Positions 1 through 4,749 of a stretch of 5,613 nt of DNA are shown piece by piece (position 1 is the first letter of the stretch; the number at the start of each line of letters is the position of its first letter). The notes below the pieces were generated by a model. The model ran no database searches, was not told the DNA's origin, and saw only the letters and a list, made by a program, of their open reading frames with translations. Made by a program: the position numbers and the translations under genes. The DNA is from Bacteriovoracaceae bacterium (GTDB taxonomy: Bacteria > Bdellovibrionota > UBA1018), in contig CANMSW010000161.1 in assembly GCA_947500275.1 (NCBI GenBank), forward strand, positions 1 to 5,613, written 5' to 3'.

Positions 1-165
1 AAAAAGACGGGTATCGTCTTCTTACTCTGGACGCTCGGAGTCTGGATTTCGACGACGACCACCAAGCAGCATTACTGGCTCGACGGACTCTTAGGAATCA
101 TCCTCGTGTCGGTAATCTACTTCTTCTTTGAGAAGAAAGTGCGCTGGCAAACCCAAGTTAAATAA
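1..165 (+). CDS. PAP2-family membrane phosphatase or lipid transferase, C-terminal fragment
   Basis: Only the last 54 codons and the TAA stop are in the window; the start lies to the left. The fragment has two hydrophobic stretches (about residues 4-16 and 29-43) around the segment STTTTKQHYWLDG. This matches the third conserved motif of the PAP2 superfamily, here in the HxxxD form with His24 and Asp28; in family members this His is the catalytic nucleophile supported by the Asp. The ST-x-x-T-K-Q-H-Y-x-x-D style resembles the PAP2 branch that includes inositol-phosphorylceramide-synthase-like and DedA-unrelated lipid phosphatases, more than the classical SRxxxxxHxxxD form. The protein ends with a short basic tail (EKKVRWQTQVK), likely cytoplasmic. 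The substrate cannot be told from this piece: phosphatidic acid, undecaprenyl diphosphate or a sphingolipid-like headgroup are all possible. The next gene (ddl) is convergent, so this is the end of its transcript. Confidence 0.72.
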   Translation, partial: KKTGIVFLLWTLGVWISTTTTKQHYWLDGLLGIILVSVIYFFFEKKVRWQTQVK

Positions 166-177
166 CCGGAAGGTTAT
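162..177. repeat. Short inverted repeat over the PAP2 stop codon
   Basis: ATAACC-GGAA-GGTTAT is a perfect 6-bp-arm inverted repeat that includes the TAA stop of the left gene. On the minus strand it is followed by TTAACTT, so it could be a weak terminator for ddl, which ends about 50 bases away. The stem has only two G-C pairs and there is no real T-run on either strand, so termination is a guess. Confidence 0.25.
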
Positions 178-224
178 ATCAGCAATGCACCGGTGAATCG
201 TCAAGATCCCCCCCCGGGACTCCG

Positions 225-1382
225 TCACTGGGCCGAGTATTCCCGCAGGAGCGCCCGCTTCCGCGCGCCCCGATCCAAAGCCAATCCGACCAAGCGAGTC
301 AGCAGATCGGAATAGCCGATCCCGCTGGCTTCCCACATTTTGGGATACATGCTGATCGACGTGAAGCCCGGCAACGTATTCACTTCGTTTAAATAAAGAG
401 AGCCCGTCCCCTTATCTAAAAACAAATCGACCCGCGCCATCCCCTCACACTCCAGCGCCACGAACACGTCGCGCGCCAGCTTTTGCACCAGCGTTGTTTG
501 CTCGGGCGACAGGGGCGAAGGAATCATCAATTTCGCGCCTTCATCATCGAGGTATTTCGCTTCGTAGGAATAGAACTCGTGAGTCGGCGCCACTTCCCCG
601 GGCACACTCACCAATGGGGGCTCCCCGTAAACCGAGTTCTCCAGAACACTGAGCTCAATTTCGCGTGCCGAAATTCCGCGCTCAATCAAGACTTTCAAAT
701 CGTAACGGAAAGCGTCCTTGAGTGCGGCATCAAGATCGCGCGCATCTTTCACTTTGTGCACGCCCACGCTCGACCCACTATTGGACGGCTTTACGAAAAC
801 AGGGAATCCCAGCTCGCGCTGCACTTGTCCACGGAGGGCATCGGGATCGCGCTTCCACGAAGGCTCACGCACGCAAATAAAAGGCACAATCGGTAGACCA
901 GAATCCCGCACTACCCGCTTGGCCGAGTCCTTATCCATTCCGACTGACGACGAAAGAACTCCGCACCCCACATAGGGAACTTCCGCGAGTTCAAGCAACC
1001 CTTGAAGGGTCCCATCTTCACAGTTCGTCCCGTGAAGCACCGGAAAAAGCACATCGAATCGAATCGCATCCCCTTTGCCATCCACGGGCATCAAGACTGG
1101 CCCCTGGGCGGAAGGATGAGGCGGCAAGAAAACCTCTCGCGCATCCGACGGAATGGGAAGCGAAGCGCCTGCTGCCGCAAGGGCCTCAGCCGTAGGCACA
1201 CGCCAGTGCCCCTGCTTATCGATGCCCACTGCGATGATCTCGAACCGAGTCCGATCGAGCTTCGCGACCACACTAGCGGCCGACCGGAGCGAAACTTCAT
1301 GCTCCCCGGATCGCCCACCGTAAAGGACGACGACTCGTTTTTTTCCAGCTGCAGTCGAAACATTTGACGTGTGAGATCCCAT
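225..1382 (-). CDS. ddl: D-alanine--D-alanine ligase
   Basis: This ATP-grasp enzyme joins two D-alanines in the cytoplasm, using ATP, to make the dipeptide that MurF adds to the peptidoglycan precursor. The 385-residue protein starts with a Rossmann-like strand (KKRVVVLYGG, 14-23) and GEHEVS, whose Glu27 aligns with E. coli DdlB Glu15. It then has HGTNCEDGTLQG (117-128), the ATP-grasp loop VKPSNSGSSVG (197-207), the omega-loop YSYEAKY (271-277) and the metal site RVDLF plus NEVNTLPG (Asp319, Glu333, Asn335). Tyr277 corresponds to DdlB Tyr216, the residue expected for D-Ala rather than D-lactate as second substrate, so ordinary Ddl activity is inferred rather than a Van-type ligase. The first signature normally has Gly where Cys121 sits. 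The ATG at 1382 leaves 13 residues before the first strand, as is usual. An upstream in-frame ATG at 1439 would add 19 residues without family support. Neither start has a good Shine-Dalgarno. The gene is divergent from gdh. Confidence 0.93.
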   Translation of the reverse strand: MGSHTSNVSTAAGKKRVVVLYGGRSGEHEVSLRSAASVVAKLDRTRFEIIAVGIDKQGHWRVPTAEALAAAGASLPIPSDAREVFLPPHPSAQGPVLMPVDGKGDAIRFDVLFPVLHGTNCEDGTLQGLLELAEVPYVGCGVLSSSVGMDKDSAKRVVRDSGLPIVPFICVREPSWKRDPDALRGQVQRELGFPVFVKPSNSGSSVGVHKVKDARDLDAALKDAFRYDLKVLIERGISAREIELSVLENSVYGEPPLVSVPGEVAPTHEFYSYEAKYLDDEGAKLMIPSPLSPEQTTLVQKLARDVFVALECEGMARVDLFLDKGTGSLYLNEVNTLPGFTSISMYPKMWEASGIGYSDLLTRLVGLALDRGARKRALLREYSAQ

Positions 1383-1456
1383 ACTTAAAAAGTAGCGCGA
1401 CCCTTGGGTGCCAATCGAGAAAAAAAGCCCCACGCTCATCAGTCTTTTTCAGGACC

Positions 1457-1472
1457 TTGATCTTCCGATCAA
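1457..1472. repeat. Perfect inverted repeat in the ddl-gdh control region
   Basis: TTGATC-TTCC-GATCAA has perfect 6-bp arms and a 4-base spacer. It lies 75 bases upstream of the ddl start (18 bases upstream of the alternative start at 1439) and about 170 bases upstream of the gdh start. It could be an operator for either gene or a leader hairpin. Arms this short arise by chance fairly often, so its function is inference only. Confidence 0.3.
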
Positions 1473-1518
1473 CCCTCGGTAGGTTCCTCTCCATTAGAGC
1501 AATCAACCCGGGGCGCAT

Positions 1519-1558
1519 GCGGCGACCGGTTCGGGCTTGTTCAGCCGAGCGGCGACCG
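1519..1558 (+). repeat. Two direct copies of GCGGCGACCG, 30 bp apart
   Basis: GCGGCGACCG occurs at 1519-1528 and again at 1549-1558. The similarity extends to 13 of 14 bases (GCGGCGACCGGTTC and GCGGCGACCGTTTC). The repeat distance of 30 bp is close to three helical turns, so two bound regulators would face the same side of the DNA. The pair lies 80-120 bases upstream of the gdh start. This could be a tandem activator site or a local duplication; no regulator family is recognised. Confidence 0.35.
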
Positions 1559-1583
1559 TTTCCCCCCAATCATCGACTCCTTT

Positions 1584-1607
1584 TTCGTTTACGAATGTTC
1601 GTGAACG
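1584..1607. promoter_or_regulatory. Overlapping dyads just upstream of gdh, possible operator or leader hairpin
   Basis: CGTTTACG-AATGTT-CGTGAACG (1586-1607) is an inverted repeat with 8-base arms. Seven pairs are Watson-Crick and one is a G-T wobble. Inside it are two smaller dyads, TTCGT-TT-ACGAA (1584-1595) and GTTC-GT-GAAC (1597-1606). It ends 32 bases before the gdh ATG, a position suited to a repressor site overlapping the transcription start or to a 5' leader hairpin. No clear -35/-10 pair was found for gdh. Function is inferred from symmetry and position only. Confidence 0.35.
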
Positions 1608-1623
1608 ACCGGGGGGTCTCGAC

Positions 1624-1629
1624 AAGGGG
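1624..1629 (+). promoter_or_regulatory. Ribosome binding site that sets the gdh start
   Basis: AAGGGG lies 10 bases before the ATG at 1640. It is 16 bases before the next in-frame ATG (1646). An earlier in-frame ATG (1595) has no Shine-Dalgarno. This supports the 1640 start within a frame that is open much further upstream. Confidence 0.5.
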
Positions 1630-1639
1630 TTTATCCACC

Positions 1640-2944
1640 ATGTCCATGACGTCGCACTCTCTCTCTTCAGGAATCTGGAATACTGCGGATCTTTATCAGA
1701 ACGCAGTGGCGCAGCTGATGGAAGCTGCAAACACCATGAAGCTCGATCCAAATATCGCCGAGCGCCTCAAAGTGCCGAAACGCGCACTCGTGGTCTCGGT
1801 ACCGATCCGCCTCGATGACGGCACGATTAAAGTTTTCGAGGGCTTCCGAGTTCAACACAACATGACCCTTGGGCCCGGCAAAGGCGGTATTCGCTTCCAC
1901 CCAGAAGTCTCGCTTTCCGAGACCGCGGGTCTAGCGATGCTCATGACGTTCAAGTGCTCGCTGGTGGGTCTCCCGCTCGGTGGCGCTAAAGGCGGCATTC
2001 GCGTCGACCCGACCCAGCTCTCACGCGCTGAAGCGCAAGCACTGACCCGTCGCTACACGACTGAGATCAATATGATCATCGGTCCTGACAAAGATATCCC
2101 AGCTCCAGACGTCGGCACCGACGGGCGCCACATGGCCTGGATGATGGACACGTTCTCGCAAGAGCGCGGCTTTGCGGTTCCAGGTGTGGTGACCGGCAAG
2201 CCGATCGAAGTCGGCGGCTCGCTCGGTCGCGCGGAAAGCACGGGCTTGGGCGTCGTGTTCACCATCGAGCACGCAGTGAAGTACTTGAACAAGACCGGCA
2301 AGCAAAAGCTCACGATCGACAACAGCATGATTGTCAGCGTGCAAGGCTTCGGGAAAGTCGGCTCTATCGCAGCGCTCGAAATGTGGAAACGCGGTGCACG
2401 CGTGGTCGCAGTCGCAGACTACTTAGGTGGCGTCTATAACAAGGCCGGCTTGAACATCCCTGAGCTCATGAAGTGGTTCGAAGCGAAACGCACACTCGTG
2501 GGTTTCCCGGGCGGAGACGCGATGTCGAACGAAGAGATGCTCGCATTGCCAGTAGACGTCATGATTCCTGCCGCTATCGACGGCGTGATCACGGATGCGA
2601 ACGTGGGCAAAGTGAATGCGAAGATCATTGCCGAGGGCGCAAACGGCCCCATCACGAACACCGCATTGAACCAGCTTGAAGAGCGCGGCACTTTCATCAT
2701 CCCTGACGTTCTCTGTAACGCAGGGGGCGTGATCGTGTCCTACTTTGAGTGGGTTCAAGGCTTACAGAATTTCTTCTGGAGCGAAAAAGAAGTGAACGAA
2801 AAGCTTGCCGAAGTTCTCGACAACGCTTTCGCGAAAGTCGTCGCGCAGAAAGAAAAATACAACTGCGGAATGAAGACTGCGGCGTTGATCCAAGGCGTGG
2901 ATCGCTTGAACAAAGCGATGCTCCTCCGCGGATTGTTCCCGTAA
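1640..2944 (+). CDS. gdhA: Glutamate dehydrogenase (Glu/Leu/Phe/Val dehydrogenase family), probably NAD-dependent
   Basis: It catalyses reversible oxidative deamination of L-glutamate to 2-oxoglutarate and ammonia in the cytoplasm; family members of this size (434 residues) are normally homohexamers. Every key residue can be matched to the Clostridium symbiosum enzyme: Lys81 in GPGKGGIRF (K89), Lys105 in MTFKCS (K113), catalytic Lys117 in PLGGAKGG (K125), Asp157 in PAPDVGT (D165) and Ser367 in VSYFEW (S380). Lys81 and Ser367 bind the substrate gamma-carboxylate, so glutamate is favoured over leucine or phenylalanine. The Rossmann fold has GFGKVG (236-241), and Asp260 at the end of the second strand (VVAVAD) suggests NAD rather than NADP; this last point is inference. 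The start is chosen at the ATG behind AAGGGG; the frame stays open upstream to 1364, but that part looks unlike protein. The gene stands alone, divergent from ddl, and ends 28 bases before a strong terminator. Confidence 0.95.
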   Translation: MSMTSHSLSSGIWNTADLYQNAVAQLMEAANTMKLDPNIAERLKVPKRALVVSVPIRLDDGTIKVFEGFRVQHNMTLGPGKGGIRFHPEVSLSETAGLAMLMTFKCSLVGLPLGGAKGGIRVDPTQLSRAEAQALTRRYTTEINMIIGPDKDIPAPDVGTDGRHMAWMMDTFSQERGFAVPGVVTGKPIEVGGSLGRAESTGLGVVFTIEHAVKYLNKTGKQKLTIDNSMIVSVQGFGKVGSIAALEMWKRGARVVAVADYLGGVYNKAGLNIPELMKWFEAKRTLVGFPGGDAMSNEEMLALPVDVMIPAAIDGVITDANVGKVNAKIIAEGANGPITNTALNQLEERGTFIIPDVLCNAGGVIVSYFEWVQGLQNFFWSEKEVNEKLAEVLDNAFAKVVAQKEKYNCGMKTAALIQGVDRLNKAMLLRGLFP

Positions 2945-2971
2945 GCCCCTCCGACTGAGTGATATCAAGAT

Positions 2972-3010
2972 AAAGCCCCAGCTCACCGAAAGGTCAGCTG
3001 GGGCTTTTTT
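2972..3010 (+). terminator. Rho-independent terminator of gdh, possibly bidirectional
   Basis: The stem AAGCCCCAGCT/AGCTGGGGCTT has 11 perfect pairs. A single C-C mismatch follows, then ACC/GGT closed by a GAAA tetraloop (2973-3006). The stem runs into six T residues (3005-3010) on the plus strand. It begins 28 bases after the gdh stop. On the minus strand the stem is followed by TTTATCTT, so it may also end transcription of the convergent lipoprotein gene, though with a poorer T-run. Confidence 0.92.
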
Positions 3011-3035
3011 ATTTCCGATCTCTACGAAAACGCGC

Positions 3036-3458
3036 CTAGAGGGTTTCGTCGATCCAAACGCCGCCGGCTTCGGCAGTACAAAGGATCTGCCCCACAGTAC
3101 CCCCGGCCGTACTGTAATAGACGTGATGTACTTCAGTAGGGGTGCCTGCGAAATACTGGCAGTAGCCCACACGGCTCAGGCTATTCTGAGTGTCTGCACA
3201 GCTCTCGGTCGAAAACGTCAGCGGCGACTCACACAAAGCCTCGACCGTAATTTGAGTGTACTGTGATCCGACATAGTCTAGGCAAAGATCATAGTCATCG
3301 TTTGATCCGCGGCAGACGAGCGATGAACCACTCGAACTACTCGAATCCGAATCCGATCCCCCCAGGCATCCGCTCGAAACCAAGACTAATGCGATCACTC
3401 CAGAAAAACTGAACCACCTTTTGAATGAATCCATCACTTGAACGTTCCCCCTGTTCAT
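3036..3458 (-). CDS. Small cysteine-rich secreted lipoprotein of unknown function
   Basis: This 140-residue protein has a lipoprotein signal peptide: basic start (FKRW), a hydrophobic core SGVIALVLVSSG and Cys31 as the lipid-modified residue. The -3 residue is Ser, slightly off the usual Leu. Then follow an acidic, Ser-rich linker (33-47) and a compact domain with six cysteines (49, 59, 76, 87, 100, 127), enough for three disulfides in the periplasm or at the outer surface. The domain pattern, C..C...C...C, then VGYCQYF, VYYS and a final C...GGVW, resembles short lipoproteins in Leptospira and deltaproteobacterial genomes, from memory and without a named family. Two starts are possible. The ATG at 3458 has GAGGGAG close before it. 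The ATG at 3434 gives a more typical 22-residue signal peptide and better fits the candidate promoter. It is convergent with gdh, and the hydrolase gene lies 103 bases upstream on the same strand. Confidence 0.8.
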   Translation of the reverse strand: MNRGNVQVMDSFKRWFSFSGVIALVLVSSGCLGGSDSDSSSSSGSSLVCRGSNDDYDLCLDYVGSQYTQITVEALCESPLTFSTESCADTQNSLSRVGYCQYFAGTPTEVHHVYYSTAGGTVGQILCTAEAGGVWIDETL

Positions 3459-3469
3459 GTTCTCCCTCG

Positions 3470-3498
3470 ATAGAACTTGAATATGCCTTGAGTGTCAA
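3470..3498 (-). promoter_or_regulatory. Candidate sigma-70 promoter for the lipoprotein gene
   Basis: On the minus strand a perfect -35 TTGACA (3498-3493) is followed after exactly 17 bases by TTCTAT (3475-3470), a poor -10 matching 3 of 6 consensus bases. Transcription would start near 3463, only about five bases before the ATG at 3458 but about 30 before the ATG at 3434. If real, it makes the lipoprotein independent of the upstream hydrolase and favours the shorter protein. Confidence 0.45.
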
Positions 3499-3561
3499 AG
3501 CCGGAACGCAAGGTCCGCCCCCTAGTGATGACTCCCGAGGCAGACCGAGCCAGCTCCCGGC

Positions 3562-4629
3562 TCAGTCGTTCATCCACGTCTTCACGTCGGCCACGAATTG
3601 CTCCAAGATTCCGGGAGACAAAGGTCCGCTCGTCTTTACCTCTGAAAAAGCTCCGAGATGAGGCGCGAAGGAATGCCCAAGTCCTTTAAGTACTTTCACC
3701 TCCTTGAGGTTTGAAAAGCAGCGAACATCCCGAACTGTTTCGTTCGCTCTGAGTTGAGCGTCCTTTTCTCCCTGATAAATGAAGACGGGTGATTCCACCT
3801 GCGTGGCTATTTCATTGAAGGCAGGAAGCGCTTTTAAGCCCTGATACCACCCCGAAAACTGAGGAAGTGATAGCATTCCTTGAACTTGACTCAGCAACGC
3901 TCCGTAGATTGCCGGAAGATCCTGCTCGACCGAAAGACCCGTGACTTCCGCATGCCCCAAGGCCTTCGCCTGAGCTCGCCAATGGGCCACCTCAGGTGGA
4001 GCAAAGAGGCAAACCCCCGGAAGGAGACCACCCTGCAAGCGATCAAGCTCCGCAGCAGGTACAAAGCCCGAGGCATCGGCTCGCGCACTTAAAGTTTGAA
4101 TGGGCCAATCCTTAAATTGATATTGAATGGAGTCGTCGATGGAGCGAGTCGGCAGGCCAAACAGAAAGAGCCCTTCACAATTCTGAATCTTCTTCTGTCC
4201 AACTGCCTGAACTGCCAGAAGAGCACCCTCACTCAAGGCGACGATGATTTTCCGCGCGCGAGGAAAAGCACGGGAAAGTTGAGCCCAGGCATCCTCTAAA
4301 TCCTGCAGGAGAAAATCAGGCGTCTGCTGATGTAAGCGGTCCGGGTGATCCACTCCGCGTTTCGAGTAACGGTAAGTCGTGACTCCCGCCTGCACGAGCG
4401 ACTCGGAAAACTGCAGGCTCAACTTCGGGGCTGGCCCATCAGGTAGCCCAAAGCCCACGAGCGGACTACTCACGTCGCCATCGAAGTCGACATTTCCACT
4501 CCCCTGCAACACAAGTGCGACAACCCGATCCGCCTGAGGCACTGAACTCCGAGTCAGGGCGCCCCTAAACTCCAGTCCATCCCGAGTCATCAGATTCCAA
4601 AAACCACTTTCATTATCCGTTAAATTCAT
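3562..4629 (-). CDS. Alpha/beta hydrolase, S33/Hydrolase_4-like serine hydrolase
   Basis: The 355-residue protein has the alpha/beta-hydrolase layout. First comes VVALVLQGSGNVDFDGD (36-52), the oxyanion-hole strand and loop resembling the GSGPxDRDG motif of S33-like hydrolases. Next is TTYRYSKRGVD (84-94), matching the usual RYDKRG. The nucleophile elbow is ALSEG (131-135) with Ser133. A cap region follows at about 160-275, then Asp290 in YQGEKDAQL and His319 in LGHSFAPH. The Ser-Asp-His triad is complete, so an active esterase, amidase or peptidase is likely. Alanine replaces the first glycine of the usual GxSxG, a tolerated change. There is no signal peptide or membrane segment, so it should be cytoplasmic. 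The substrate is unknown. The ATG at 4629 is the first possible ATG because an in-frame TAA lies four codons upstream; its Shine-Dalgarno is weak (GGA). It is divergent from the methyltransferase. Confidence 0.85.
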   Translation of the reverse strand: MNLTDNESGFWNLMTRDGLEFRGALTRSSVPQADRVVALVLQGSGNVDFDGDVSSPLVGFGLPDGPAPKLSLQFSESLVQAGVTTYRYSKRGVDHPDRLHQQTPDFLLQDLEDAWAQLSRAFPRARKIIVALSEGALLAVQAVGQKKIQNCEGLFLFGLPTRSIDDSIQYQFKDWPIQTLSARADASGFVPAAELDRLQGGLLPGVCLFAPPEVAHWRAQAKALGHAEVTGLSVEQDLPAIYGALLSQVQGMLSLPQFSGWYQGLKALPAFNEIATQVESPVFIYQGEKDAQLRANETVRDVRCFSNLKEVKVLKGLGHSFAPHLGAFSEVKTSGPLSPGILEQFVADVKTWMND

Positions 4630-4681
4630 AGGCGTCCGTTAAACTGCCCGACCGGTTTCGTCAAAATTCCAGACAGATTCG

Positions 4682-4687
4682 CCTCCT
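4682..4687 (-). promoter_or_regulatory. Perfect AGGAGG Shine-Dalgarno-like motif with no ordinary start after it
   Basis: On the minus strand AGGAGG (4687-4682) is the best Shine-Dalgarno match in the window. It is 52 bases before the hydrolase ATG, far too distant to serve it directly. Five bases after it is CTG (4676-4674), which would open a 16-codon frame whose TGA stop overlaps the hydrolase start as ATGA. A coupled leader peptide is conceivable but requires a rare CTG start. Chance is at least as likely. Confidence 0.2.
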
Positions 4688-4707
4688 ATGAGATCCAAAA
4701 TCTCATA
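4687..4707. repeat. Perfect 8-bp inverted repeat in the hydrolase-methyltransferase gap
   Basis: TATGAGAT-CCAAA-ATCTCATA has perfect 8-base arms and a 5-base spacer. It lies midway between the two divergent genes, eight bases from the larger inverted repeat. On the minus strand its outer end abuts AGGAGG. It could be an operator or, in the hydrolase transcript, a leader hairpin beside the Shine-Dalgarno-like motif. No regulator is recognised. Confidence 0.5.
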
Positions 4708-4715
4708 TTCAAGAA

Positions 4716-4749
4716 TTTCATGAATATTCCGAATGGAATACTTATGAAA
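4716..4749. repeat. Long inverted repeat covering the likely methyltransferase start
   Basis: The left arm TTTCATGAATATTCC (4716-4730) and the right arm GGAATACTTATGAAA (4735-4749) are separated by GAAT. Thirteen of 15 positions pair perfectly, one is a G-U wobble in RNA and one is an A-C mismatch. The arms also contain the palindromes TTCATGAA and GAATATTC. The right arm contains the only Shine-Dalgarno-like GGA and the ATG at 4744; the left arm contains the alternative ATG at 4720. It could be a repressor operator or an RNA hairpin that hides the ribosome site. Confidence 0.6.

Noticed and set aside
483..975. Plus-strand frames inside ddl (137 and 85 codons)
   Set aside because: They are antisense to a well-supported ligase and have His/Arg-rich composition with no recognisable motif.
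1398..1413. Sigma-54-like TGGCAC on the minus strand upstream of ddl
   Set aside because: The -24 element is present, but the expected TTGC at the -12 position is GGTCG instead, so the promoter is incomplete.
1383..1439. N-terminal extension of Ddl from the ATG at 1439
   Set aside because: It adds 19 residues before the normal Ddl N-terminus, includes a run of seven A residues on the plus strand and has no strong Shine-Dalgarno. It cannot be fully excluded because the 1382 start also lacks one.
1364..1639. Upstream extension of the glutamate dehydrogenase frame by up to 92 codons
   Set aside because: The extension overlaps the ddl start, has an atypical Arg/Ser/Pro-rich composition and no ribosome site. 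Family length and AAGGGG support the start at 1640.
2021..2758. Several minus-strand frames of 88-111 codons inside glutamate dehydrogenase
   Set aside because: They are shadows of a gene whose catalytic residues are all in the plus frame; no motif or ribosome site supports them.
3546..3564. GAGCC...GGCTC inverted repeat at the hydrolase stop as a terminator
   Set aside because: The 5-bp stem is not followed by a T-run on the minus strand, so termination is not supported.
3425..3689. Plus-strand frames of 65-78 codons across the lipoprotein-hydrolase gap
   Set aside because: They span the lipoprotein start and the hydrolase end in antisense, lack Shine-Dalgarno sites and have low-complexity Ser/Arg/Pro composition.
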